NCBI GenBank assembly: GCA_001579985.1
Contig: LRSR01007909.1
Location: forward strand, 1-21,144
Direction of reading: 5' to 3'
DNA from: Hypsibius dujardini
Lineage: Eukaryota; Tardigrada; Eutardigrada; Parachela; Hypsibiidae
DNA: 21,144 nucleotides
This document shows, piece after piece, positions 1 through 17,400 of the stretch. Both the position numbers and the translations under genes were made by a program. The notes under the pieces are model-generated. The model was given only the letters and a program-made list of their open reading frames with translations, ran no database searches and was not told the origin of the DNA. Position 1 is the first letter of the stretch. Every line of letters begins with the position of its first letter.

Positions 1-1
1 C

Positions 2-42
<41 letters not shown>

Positions 43-79
43 GTCTGTGTGTCTGCCTGCCTGTCTGTCCCCCAATCCG
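1..79. repeat. (CTGT)n tetranucleotide microsatellite
   Basis: A nearly perfect CTGT run covers the first 33 bases and decays into CTAT, CTGC and TGTG variants before ending near 79. It lies in the SBNO intron that follows the last visible exon and continues past the left window edge, so its full length is unknown. It is the reverse complement of the CAGA tracts found in MGAT2 and ISWI introns. The peptides it encodes in any frame are repetitive and not real genes. Confidence 0.95.
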
Positions 80-164
80 AATGCCTGTCTACCTCCCTCT
101 TCATTCCTGCCTGCCTGATTCTATGGACATCCTCTTCTAAAAGGGAAATTTTCCATCAACGCAC

Positions 165-1979
165 CGTCGTATTTGAGATCATTAGAGACACTAATCCAAA
201 TGGCCTTTTTCCGCCCGCACAACCAATTCTCGTAAATAATCCCAGCAATCGTTCGACCCTTCCCGACTCCCGCACCGTCACCTGTAAAGACAGACCGAGA
301 CAGTGTGGTTGTCCAGCTGGAAAAGGATGCGTTAGGTGAGTCGTCAGTTTGGAAGTTCAGCATTACCAATCAGGTAACCTGCACGGCAAGCCGGACCGTC
401 CGCTGGTTTGCCGAGAAACAGCTCGTGCTTCTGACAGGCATAGACAATAGCTTCGAGCTGCAGGGACGACAGCATCCCGTCGTCGCCAATGTGTTCCGGT
501 AAGGCCAGCTGGTACCTAAACACGCAACGCATTTCCGGTCATTTCCCGCATTCCTATCGAAAACGCAAGCCACAGCGAGCAAGCTCATCTCACGTGATAT
601 CGGGCGGATTAACACTGGCCAGTGAGAGTGTCTCCACAATCGGGTCGGGATGAGGCACGCCCAGTGCCAGCTTGGACGGTTTGTACTGGTCGTACGTCTC
701 GCCGTGCACCATCCCGCCGTCGTCGTCCTCCTCGAAGGCTGGATCCATCTCCGGTTCCTGTGGCTGCTGCTGCGACGGCAACTTCGGTTGGTTGGGGAGA
801 TGCACCACGGGGAGATTCAGTCCCGGCACGATGATAGTGCCGGGCTGATTGTTCAGCTGATGCGGTTGCGGCTGACGCACGGCGCCTTTCTTCGGCGCCG
901 CCGGACGAAACTGTTGACTGAGAGGTTGGCTGATGGTGTAAGTCTGCTGACTCCCGCTCGGCTGCATCATATTCATCTGAAAACAAGAGACATGGTCAGA
1001 AGATTCCGTAGCGGTAAGAGCAAGACGATCAGCTTTCCAACGTTCTGACATCTCAGAACCTTGCACAAACAAAATTCACGGAACAAAAAAGTCAAATCAG
1101 CCGGCAAAAAAAACGAAACGATTACATTCCTAACCAAACATTCGATCGTACCGCCAGAAAGTGAGGAGAGAAATAAATTTTTGTTATCAATCAAGGATTT
1201 TATGCGTTGATTGATTGATTGATTGATTGTTTCACTCAAACTTCAATCTTCCCGATAAGCATTCAGCGCGGTGTTGCGTGAAATGTCCCCATGGAAATGA
1301 CACATTCTACCTCCACCCGTTTACATGCATCCAAACAAAATAGAAGAACATAGACAACACAAACGGAAGAGCCTTACATAGCCGCCAGGATTCTGGAAGT
1401 TGATGGCGTTATATCCTCCCATCTGTGCGGCCATCAGCTGCTGATTCTGCATCACTAAATGCGGCATCAAATTTGCAACTGCAGAAAAAGACACAACAAA
1501 ATTCTCCTTTCAACAAATTCCAAGTAGCGATATAGAATCCAGAAAACACATGACATACAAGTTATGCCAGGAGGAAGCATTCCCGAAGCTGCCATCAGAC
1601 TCATCAACGGATCTCCTTCCACTGGCTGTTGTTGCTGCGGTTGATGATGACTTGCGGCGCCATTCTTCGCGGGCGAATTGGCCGCGGGTCGGCCGTTCGA
1701 AGTGGACCCGCCAGCACCGTTCTTCGCGGCAGCCGTCGTCGAGGACGTCGAGGACGTCGGAGTCAGCATCGTCTTCAAAAAAGGTTTCTGTCTCCCGCTG
1801 CCGCTCGAAGTCGACGCGCCGGAATCCGTTTTCAATTGTGGTTTTACTTGGCTCATCATGACGACTGACTGCGACGTCGGTTTGGGTAGCTGTGGCGGCG
1901 GTTTCACCTTCACTGGCGAGGGCTTCTGCTCGATAAACTCCACGGAGCCTTCCCGTTCCGGCGGTTCCCGCTCCGCCAT
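165..1979 (-). CDS. SBNO: Strawberry notch homologue (SBNO), 5' part, truncated by window edge
   Basis: Strawberry notch is a nuclear helicase-like protein that acts with Notch and other transcription pathways. Five exons join in phase: 1979-1559, 1478-1378, 976-594, 515-367 and 281-165, giving about 390 residues. The first 270 residues are low-complexity (Pro, Ser, Gln, Lys) with an HHQPQQQQP stretch. The conserved block starts near residue 270 with [23 protein letters not shown] and SLASVNPPD, followed by [16 protein letters not shown] and the Walker A loop [14 protein letters not shown], then [10 protein letters not shown]. These match the SBNO1/SNO family region by region. The last exon ends at a GTGCGT donor, and the remaining protein (DEAH box and C-terminal half, over 800 residues in relatives) lies off the left edge. 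The chosen ATG at 1979 sits in GGAGAGATGG, but the frame stays open upstream, so the true N-terminus may be longer. Family assignment is very sure; the start is less so. Confidence 0.93.
977..1377 (-). other. SBNO intron with (GATT)n tract
   Basis: This 401-base intron separates the exon ending ..GGY from the one starting MNMMQP. The minus-strand borders are GTAAGG and TTTTCAG. It holds a (GATT)n tract at 1206-1230 and is otherwise A-rich without a coding signal. Confidence 0.8.
1206..1230. repeat. (GATT)n microsatellite
   Basis: About six consecutive TTGA/GATT units lie in an SBNO intron. The same motif recurs upstream of MGAT2, in MGAT2 intron 1 and in a PCF11 intron, so it is a common repeat of this genome rather than a locus-specific element. 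Confidence 0.9.
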
Positions 1980-2884
1980 CTCTCCGCGTGCCGCACCCGT
2001 GCAGAGTGAGTGGAAAATTCCGATGAGTCTAAGATCGGAGTAATCAATTTGAGCAGGGAATGGGACAAAGCGATGCGATTTTGTGAAATGGGAGAGGGAA
2101 AAGGGGAATCACAACAAACCAGTGGAAAATGTTAAGGACGTCTTGCGAACTGGTTAAAATATTCCACGAAAAATTCCTGACTTTTCCATTGAGAAGCCCA
2201 TCAGGGACTGAAATCCGATGGAGGAGCAATATTTCCAGGGAAAAACCAAAACACGTGAAATCAGGGACGACGCTTGGGAAGTTTTTGAGATGTCTGTCGT
2301 CCTGAATCGAAATTTTAGAAAATACAAACAACTTTTTGAAATTTTGGATGCAATACATGGGCACACATTCCTACCCAACTACTACGAATATCAATGACAA
2401 GTATGCAGTACGCCTACTGCCTGTGCCAGAAGATTCGTGGGATAATGGACCTCAAGTACGAGACTGTGTTCCTTTATTCAAGGCTGCTGTTCTGCTACTC
2501 AAGCTTTCAATCTCTGCTTCCAGCCGTTCTGTCTCCTCTTTAAGCACTTGTTCTCCTATTTAAAGTGGGAATCTTGCAACGTTCAGTTTTTTTATTTTTT
2601 CCCCGACTTCCCCCGGCTTCGGGTGTCAATTAATTTTTAGTTGAAAACTATCTTACAAATGCAGCGATTTCTCTTTTGAAGTATCAGGAGCAATTCCCCG
2701 CGGCAATGGCGAAATTCGACATTTCTTCTTCCTGATTTACTTTCAGTAATCTTAAAGAGGCGTTGAAATCGATTGATTCATCGATTAACAGGCTTCTTTC
2801 ATCAAACCAATGACTATTCGTTGATTGATTGGTTGATTGAGCGTCGGCAATGAAACTTTCACACTTTCTCTGCCACTAAACGCC
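1980..2884. other. Divergent SBNO/MGAT2 intergenic region
   Basis: These 905 bases lie between the start codons of two divergently transcribed genes and should hold both promoters and 5' untranslated regions. I see no TATA box in a convincing place and no conserved coding exon. On the minus strand a pyrimidine run (about 2090-2110) is followed by a possible acceptor, CTTAG at about 2029-2033, so SBNO may have an upstream non-coding exon. GATT-rich sequence occupies 2768-2842. A 75-codon open frame at 2336-2563 shows no family resemblance. Confidence 0.6.
2768..2842. repeat. GATT-rich stretch upstream of MGAT2
   Basis: The sequence alternates ATCGATTGATT and TTGATTGATTGG units around a short unique segment and ends about 40 bases before the MGAT2 start codon, so it probably lies in the promoter or 5' leader. 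Its closeness to the start is the only notable point. Confidence 0.75.
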
Positions 2885-3187
2885 ATGGCTCGCTGGCCGT
2901 CACCCAAACGCCTCCTCGTTGCGGTGGGGATTATTTGGCTGTGTGGGATGGCATTTATATTCAAGCATGTGGTAGACCTCATCACTCGCACAGCGGTCCT
3001 GGAAGCGGAAGAGGAAGCTCGCTGGCGAAATTCCACGGGTAAATTCCGGCGTTTTGTGATCCATTTTTGTCATATATTATTTTGATTAAATTCATATTTT
3101 AATTGCATTCTATTTTTTGTGTTGAATGAAATCACCGGGATAAAGACACAGACAATTGAAACAGCTCAGTTGTCCTTTTAAATTGCG

Positions 3188-3218
<31 letters not shown>

Positions 3219-5048
3219 GTCAATCAACGCCATTCGAATAAACCCAATTGACGGGTGTTGTCCGAAGATCCAACGGTTGATTGATTGACGGCTTGATAAA
3301 TCTTTTCCTCGTTTCAGACGCTCCCGTGGACCTTGCCGGACTTAAATCTCTCCGCACCGGCGTGCAAACGCGCAACGCGGCAGCCTCTCTCAAAATTGCG
3401 AATCTCATCTCAACATCCAACTTCAGCCACATCATCGTTGCGCAAATCCACTCCCGTATTCCCTACATCAACGCCCTGCTGGACTCAATGAGCACGGTCC
3501 GGGGAATTGAGACCGCGCTGATAGTCTTCAGCCACGACCTGGTCGATTTGGAAATTGAGTCTGCTGTCGCAACACGAAACGCTACTTTGAACATAGTGCA
3601 GATTTATTTTCCCTTTTCCATCCAACTGCACGGGAATGAGTTTCCGGCGCCGGGACACCGTGACTGTCCGGAACGGTTGGAGAAACGGAAGGCGGCCAAG
3701 TGGGGCTGTCGCGGCTCGAACAGCTCGGACTTGTACGGCAACTACCGGAATGCCAAGCTGTCGCAAGTCAAACTGCACTGGTGGTGGAAGGTGCGAGCCA
3801 GTACATGAGAGGCCTTTGGTCGATAAACCAGCAGACAGGCAGAGAATCTTACGACGGACTGATCGACGGATACACGAACAGGGCAGACAGACATACAGAC
3901 AGGCAGACTGACAGACAGACTGACAGATAGACAGGCAGATAGACAGACAGACAGGTAGATAAACAGACAGACAGGCGGATAGACAAATAGGCAGACAGAC
4001 AAGCAGATAGACAGACAGACAGGCAGATAAACAGACAGACAGGCAGATAAACAGGCAGATAGACAGACAGACAGGCATACAGACTGGCCGGCAGGCAGGT
4101 AGGCAGGCAGTCAGCCAAACTGGGTGAGGGTTTGATGAGGTGTTGATTTTGGCAATAGTTGTGGCCAATGCTTTTCTATTTTCTTCTCAGTTCCACTATA
4201 CCTTCACCAACATCAGCCTCGCCCGAACCGGCATTCCTGTCCTCTTTGTCGAGGAAGACCATTACTTACTCCCCGACGCGTTATTTCTCCTAGACTACTT
4301 TTGGAAGCTCCGTCTCACCGCTTGCGATCCGCCCTGCCCAACCGTGGCCATTGCTCACCACCGCGTCAAACTCGCCGACTACGACGACGCCTACCGTCAC
4401 TACCACATCGGTCCGTGGTCCGGCTCCACCAATATCGGTCTGATCTTCAGCTACGACAACTACCTGACCGTGGCCAACTGCTCGCAGGTTAGTGTTAGTA
4501 GAAACCGAATTTCTGAATTATAAATTAAATTAATAAATCAGTACGTGATCAAAAAGTTTAGTTTGAGATAAATGAAATATCAAAAAGTTTATTAATTTTA
4601 CGTCAGAATTTAAATTAATTTAAATTTAAATTAAATTAAATAATTTTAATTTAAATAATTTAATTTCATAAATATCGTGCAGGTGTTTTGCGACGTCGAC
4701 GACTACAACTGGGACTGGTCCGTCTACTTCATTATGAACCGCTGCGTGGAAACAGAGTTTGAGATGTTGATGGTGAAGGCCCCGCGGATCCTGCACATTG
4801 GCAACTGCGCCGGACTGCATCACGGTAAAACGGATGAGGAATGTGACATGGCACGGAATATCGCGGAGGCGAAGAAAAAGGTGAAGAAATTGACCAAGAA
4901 CGGTGACTTGTTTCCGGTGGATATGGAGCAGCGGCGGGCGACTTGGATGCAGCAGCAGAAGGAGCAGGTGGAGAACGGTGGATGGGGCGATTGGAGGGAT
5001 CGGCAGCTGTGCAGGAGCATTACGAAAAGTTTTATCGGGCGTGTGTGA
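2885..5048 (+). CDS. MGAT2: Alpha-1,6-mannosyl-glycoprotein 2-beta-N-acetylglucosaminyltransferase (GnT-II)
   Basis: This Golgi enzyme adds GlcNAc in beta-1,2 linkage to the alpha-1,6 mannose arm, the step that commits N-glycans to complex form. Four exons (2885-3038, 3318-3790, 4191-4487, 4683-5048) join with consistent phase (1, 0, 0) to encode 429 residues, close to the 447 of the human enzyme. The ATG sits in a strong CGCCATGG context. KRLLVAVGIIWLCGMAFIF, about residues 8-26, is a type II signal anchor, giving a lumenal catalytic domain. Family landmarks in order are IHSRIPYINALLDS, IVFSHD, IYFPFSIQLHGNEFP, RDCPE, VKLHWWWK, the metal-binding FVEEDHYL (EED about 230-232), DDYNWDW with the candidate catalytic Asp, HIGNCAGLHH with the His expected to bind Mn, and a C-terminal NGGWGDWRD. 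Several conserved cysteines are present. The human gene is intronless in its coding region, unlike this one. It is convergent with ISWI. Confidence 0.96.
3039..3317 (+). other. MGAT2 intron 1 with AATC/GATT inverted tracts
   Basis: This 279-base intron starts GTAAAT and ends GTTTCAG. An (AATC)n run at 3187-3226 is followed about 50 bases later by GTTGATTGATTGAC at 3276-3289, its reverse complement, so the transcript could fold here. No coding signal was seen. Confidence 0.8.
3791..4190 (+). other. MGAT2 intron 2 filled with CAGA-type repeats
   Basis: This 400-base intron begins GTGCGA and ends TTCTTCTCAG. About 270 bases of it (3831-4100) are CAGACAGA/CAGATAGA/CAGGCAGA repeats. The long minus-strand open frame through it reads only Cys-Leu-Ser-Val repeats and is an artefact of the satellite. 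Confidence 0.85.
3831..4100. repeat. CAGA/CAGG/GATA tetranucleotide satellite
   Basis: The tract is built from interleaved CAGA, CAGG and GATA units and runs almost uninterrupted for about 220 bases, decaying at both ends. It is wholly intronic in MGAT2. It is the inverse orientation of the (CTGT)n tract at the left end of the window, about 3.8 kb away. Confidence 0.93.
4495..4672. repeat. AT-rich palindromic tract in MGAT2 intron 3
   Basis: From about 4555 the sequence is almost only A and T, with AATTTAAATT-type self-complementary units repeated in both orientations. It fills most of intron 3 (4488-4682). The downstream 3' splice site (ATCGTGCAG) has little pyrimidine tract because this AT-rich stretch comes right up to it. 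Confidence 0.8.
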
Positions 5049-5546
5049 GTCGCGCCTTTTTCCGTCTCCAAAATAGAATCTTTAAAAACTCCGTCTTTCA
5101 TCACATTGTTTTGTACCCGGCTGACCTAGTGAAAATAGCTGAGAAGCTGGAAATGAACAAATCGCTCAATGCCAAGAGAATGTGCGGCAACTGGAAAGCG
5201 GCTTTTGCACCACTGACAGACAGACAGACAGGCAGACAACTTATGTCCGCACCAACGCGCGATTGTCTGTGCAAATCCCGGAAAATCTCAATTACCACTG
5301 TAATACCGACACAATCAGACTTCTTCCCCGGAAATCCCCCTCCCCCCGCGCAAAGTTATCTGCTCTTTCAATTTCGTGTGCTCTATGATAGCAGCTTATA
5401 GTAAAAGATGCGCTGATTCAGGAGACACATTTCCCATTTCCGTTTAACAATACGCAATTACAGAATTACAAACATTAAACGGAAAAGCAGATCCGCACAC
5501 TGATGCGGCAAATTATACAAATTTAACAAGGACACAGGAGAACAAC
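5049..5546. other. Convergent MGAT2/ISWI 3' spacer
   Basis: The 498 bases between the two stop codons should hold both 3' untranslated regions. A CAGA microsatellite lies at 5213-5238. ATTAAA at 5474-5479 on the plus strand is a possible MGAT2 poly(A) signal. No AATAAA is visible for ISWI on the minus strand. No coding exon was recognised. Confidence 0.55.
5213..5238. repeat. Short CAGA microsatellite
   Basis: About five CAGA units end in CAGGCAGA, in the 3' region shared by the converging MGAT2 and ISWI genes. It is probably transcribed in one or both 3' ends. Confidence 0.85.
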
Positions 5547-13105
<7,559 letters not shown>

Positions 13106-13725
13106 TTCACCGCACGGAATCCCTCAGTTGGCCGGGCCTGTTGCAAGCTAACAAAAAAGCAAATAATCCGACTTGCAATTTGCGGACCGGAAAAGTAAAA
13201 AAAGAAAAAGATTCTTCCGCGAAAATATTCCACTAAAAAACTGCTCCTCCACTCCACTCACACAATATTCTGCAAGCACGGTTGATGATTATTTGTGGGA
13301 GATATTCGGTTCTGTTGGCCGGTAAAAGAATTGGAGATTCGAGGCAGGATGCGAGGGGAAAACGGATCGGAAGTTTTCTCTCCTTGAGAAACGATTTTGA
13401 AAAATTCCACTACAAATATCAATTTTCCCTTTCTTTGCAAAGAGGACGAAGCGATTATTTACGGTAAGAGAATTTAATTGAGGCAAAAGATTCCGCTTTG
13501 TGGAGTGTGACAAAAGATTTCACCCGCCATTTGGGGGAATAAATAGAATCCCGCCACTTTTTCGCGAATCCCAACGCCAGTTTCTTTCACAGAAGAAAAC
13601 GCCAGTTTCCATTTCCCTTCTTCTCTCCGTCGCGTTGTGATTCCGATGGAACGACATGCGAACTCCACGCACGACGTGCTTTGTAGGCCACACCTACGCG
13701 CGGCTGGGATTGGTTCGTTTGCGGA

Positions 13726-14170
13726 ATTAATCACGCCTCGTTGTTCGGCCTGCTCGCTATGTTCCTTTTACCGTTTTTCGTTGTTTGTTCGTGTTCCACG
13801 TTCGTCAGAGGAACAGCTGCTCTGCTGCAACTCCTGTTTTTTTTGGGATGCAGGGATGCTTGAAATTTGTTCAAGTTTAACCACGCCTCTTAGTTCTATC
13901 CGTTCGGTATGTTCGTTCCTGTTACTGTTTTTCGTTGTTTGTTCTCGTGTTCCACGTGTTCTCGTGTTCTCGTGTTCGTCAGCGGAACAGCTGCTCTGCT
14001 GCAACTCCTGTTTTTTTTAGGATGCAGGGATGCTTGGAATTTGTTCAAGTTTACCCACGCCTCATAGTTCTATCCGTTCGGTATGTTCGTTCCTGTTACC
14101 GTTTTTCGTTGTTTGTTCTCGTGTTCCACGTTCGTCAGCGGAACAGCTGCTCTGCTGCAACATCTAGTTG
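13726..14170. repeat. Tandem repeat, about 2.7 copies of a 150-174 bp unit
   Basis: Copies start near 13726, 13876 and 14050. Each contains CACGCCTC (13732, 13882, 14056), a GTTTTTCGTTGTTTGTTC block and GAACAGCTGCTCTGCTGCAA. The middle copy is about 20 bases longer through extra TGTTCTCG units, and the last stops at about 14162. The copies are close to identical over long stretches, suggesting recent duplication. The array lies about 0.6-1.1 kb upstream of the ISWI start codon. Confidence 0.92.
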
Positions 14171-14251
14171 TTTCTTTGGTGCTTGCAGTTTGATCTGTTG
14201 AAGACAATCGTACACGCGAAAACAAACCGGAAATAGTTGAGAAAGTTTTGT

Positions 14252-14257
14252 TTTATT
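14252..14257 (-). terminator. Candidate PCF11 poly(A) signal AATAAA
   Basis: TTTATT on the plus strand reads AATAAA on the minus strand, about 240 bases after the PCF11 stop codon, which is a normal 3' untranslated length. It lies between the stop codon and the tandem repeat array. Confidence 0.5.
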
Positions 14258-14496
14258 GAACACCATATATACGTCGGCCCTAGCACGTTCGTCAGTGTGA
14301 CAAACCGTCAATTAACAGTGTTGAGGGGATACGTGAAACGAAAAATGGCCCACCAACCGTCTACCGGTCAGCAACCATGCAAACACACACACAAGACACA
14401 GATGCCAAATGAATGAATAAAAATTAAGCAACGCAAAAAACAAAGCCCCCCCCCCACCCGCTCTGCACGACCTGTTCTCCCTTTGCGGTCAGACTC

Positions 14497-17400
14497 TCAT
14501 TCGGTCTGTTCGTTTTTAAGCCCATCATTTTCTTCTTCAACGTAATAATCATCCTCGTCATCTTCGTCGTCGCCAAACTGTATCACAAACTCAGAACTCT
14601 GATCAACCGCACTGCTGCTGTTAGTAGGAGGAGAAATCACAGTCACACTACTACGCCTCTCAGAGGAAAGAATGCCCGCGGTGGACCGAACTGTCGCAGT
14701 CAACTGGTGGTCCGAAGAGAGCGGGGCTGGTTTAAGGGCGACCGTCGCGGACGTAGATGGACTGCTGCTGCTGATGTCGTCAACCTGCGCGGCTCCCCAC
14801 CGAAGCACCGGGGCTTTCATTTCGACTCTCGGCTTCTCCGCGGTGACGGTTGCGGAAACAGTCGAGCCGCCTGTCTTTTCCAGGAGATCCTACAGCAAAA
14901 ACAGGCTCTGTCGTAAACTGACCTCCATTTTTGACGCTACCAACACACGCCAACACATGCCAAGGCAACGCCAACACACGCCAAGGCAAGGCAACGGCAA
15001 GGCAACGAGGGTACAAGTACAAGACAGGCGAATAAAATCGTTTACCTTTCTGATGGATTCCCGATTCTGGTCAAAGCAATCGCGGTGATACTCCTGAAAA
15101 AAAGGTATTTCACGTGAGTCTACCGTCCAACTCATCAAAACATGAACCGTTTCATGCCAGCTCAATCTCAAAAACTTACATGAACCGCACAATCACCCGA
15201 CTTGGCTGTGACTTGGACGCCATCCTTCAGGAGCCAGCCGTCGCCGTCCTCGTTGTCCTCAATTTCCATCTGGTCTTGGCACAACTGACACAATCTCTGT
15301 AAGAGCGGCAAAATACAATAAGCACCACTGCCAGCACACCAGACAAAGGCAAGTTAGCTCACCCTTCGACCGCTGTCCACGACAGGGCAGTAACGAACGG
15401 CAAAGTCATCATCGCCACCTGCCTCTCCGGATGTGGTATCGCCGTTCGCTCCCCCAAAAGCGCCATCAGCAGCCACTTCGACCGGCTTGGTGATACGCTG
15501 ACTGGCGGTGTGGGCAGCAAACATCGCTTTGAGTTCTGCGACAAAGAAACAAACGTGATCCGACGGCAGCTTATAAGGGACCTCAGAGATTATACATTTC
15601 AATAGCTTTCAAAAAATGTTCCACAACTTGCGATCTAAAATATAGACGCTCTAGAAACAGATTTCATATGATCTCAAGCTCTGGTCATAGCGCGAAAAAA
15701 AGTAATGGCATGTTGTGTTGAACCGAATAGCAGGATGTACAGTGCGAGAACTGATCAACTGTCAATCAATCAATCAATCAATCAGTGGCAGGCTTTGTTC
15801 TGCTTAATAACCGAATATAAGAATTTGTTCAGCGATCGACCAATCAACCGAACAATCAATGTGTTAAGTACAGTCAACAACAACCGCACCTACCTTGCGG
15901 AGTGGTGTCAACTTCTCGTGATTTCTCCCCAGTAAACTCGGCTTCGTCCAGCAGCCAGTCAGCAATATGCATGTTATCATGGATCTGCTGCTGGAAGCAC
16001 CGATGTAGGGTGGCATGTCGCAGGCGGTCCTCGTCCGAGTCCGGTTTCCGCGCCGGCTTCAGGTCCACCGGCCAGACCGTCACGCTTCGCTGTGCGCAAA
16101 CTGCACAACAGGCACTCGGCCGGTATCCTTCGGCCATCGGACCGGGCATGTGGTCCGCTGAGCCGGCCGGTGGAGACAAGTGTAGCTTCTCCAAAAAGTC
16201 CAGATAGATGCTAAATACAAAAAATGAGCATTGATTCATCCCATTAAAGTATTCCTGATCAAAATAAGGCAACGTACCAGTTCTCTTCGTTGATCGCCCT
16301 GAATGGTAAGAAATCCGCTCGCGCACTGTCCAAGATGGTGCGTTTCTCCCGTTCCGCTTCTAACTCCAATCGTTTTCGCAGCTCCCGACGGTAAGGGCTC
16401 TCTGATGATGCGGTCTCAATCCTCTCAGGCTGCTTCTCAGACTTCTCGTTCAGGTTCATCTGACGTAGCGTTTCTTTCAACTCCGGCGTCAGCATACTTA
16501 GGAAGTCTACTGGTGCTGCTGGTGCTGCTGCTGAAGGTGTCTCGACTAAAAAACAAGCAGAGTAAATCATGCGTTAAATATTATTCCACCACTACAACCA
16601 CAACACAGAATTATCGCTTTCTCGCTTACCGGGCTCGACATTCCCACCAAAGATCTGGCCGTTCAACGGCACCGACCCCATCGTGACCCGCGGTGCCGGC
16701 CCATCCAACTGCACCATCCGGTCGGCGCCGTCGATGAACACCGGCACCGCCGACCCACCAAACACGCACCGATACGGCTGCCCCTCGACTACCAGCTCAT
16801 AATTCGGCCCGCCAAAGCGAATCTTATGAAAACCATTTCCGATAAACACCTCCCGCTCCTCGGCCATTCTCAAGGGCCCAGTAGAGTTCCCGTCCACAAT
16901 CACCAGCACCGGCTTTGAGCTGTCCGTGAAGCCGATATCGAAGATGCTGCCGTCGACCAGGACGACCGGCCGGCCGTCGTACCACTGCGTCTCATACTCG
17001 GTCTCATTGATGAAGGCCCGCGGCGTGCCCGGGAGGAGGATGCCGCGACGCGACCGCTCCACGGAATCCGCCAGCTGATCAAGCTCCAAATCCCGTCGCG
17101 CCTGCATTTCCAACTGCTGGCGCGCGGCTTCGTTTAAGATGCCGCGGCGGACTTTCTCGCGAGCCTCCTCCATTTTTGCTTCGAACCGACGGACGGCTTC
17201 GTCCACCATGATGACCGGCGGCAGGGGCGAAGGTAGCATGGGAGGAGTCGGCAACAACGGTCCCGGGTGGCGAGGGTAGTGATGCGATGGCTGGTCAAAC
17301 TCGACAAAGTGGCTGTCCATCGGTGGGGGAAGGTAGTTGGGCGGACCCTCCCAATATGGTTCACGATGCTCGCCGCGTGGTGGTGGTTGTTGTTTTTGTT

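Larger units (their letters stand above)
13106..14496. other. PCF11 3' / ISWI 5' intergenic region
   Basis: The 1391 bases between the PCF11 stop and the ISWI start should hold the PCF11 3' end, the ISWI promoter and the ISWI 5' untranslated region. A minus-strand in-frame TGA lies at 13126-13124. Tandem repeats fill 13726-14170, and a poly-C run lies near 14446-14455. No conserved coding exon was recognised. The open frames at 13637-14201 run across the tandem repeats and look non-coding. Confidence 0.65.

Noticed and set aside
2336-2563. 75-codon plus-strand open frame between SBNO and MGAT2
   Set aside because: No recognised motif, no splice pairing and no coding-like composition.
3485-4168. 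227-codon minus-strand open frame, Cys/Leu/Ser/Val-rich
   Set aside because: Its Cys-rich part is the translation of the CAGA satellite and the rest is antisense to MGAT2 exon 2. No domain and no splice support.
13637-14201. Overlapping plus-strand frames rich in Cys, Ser and Phe
   Set aside because: They are translations of the tandem repeat array upstream of ISWI; each copy repeats the same peptide, and no start context or splice signals support them.
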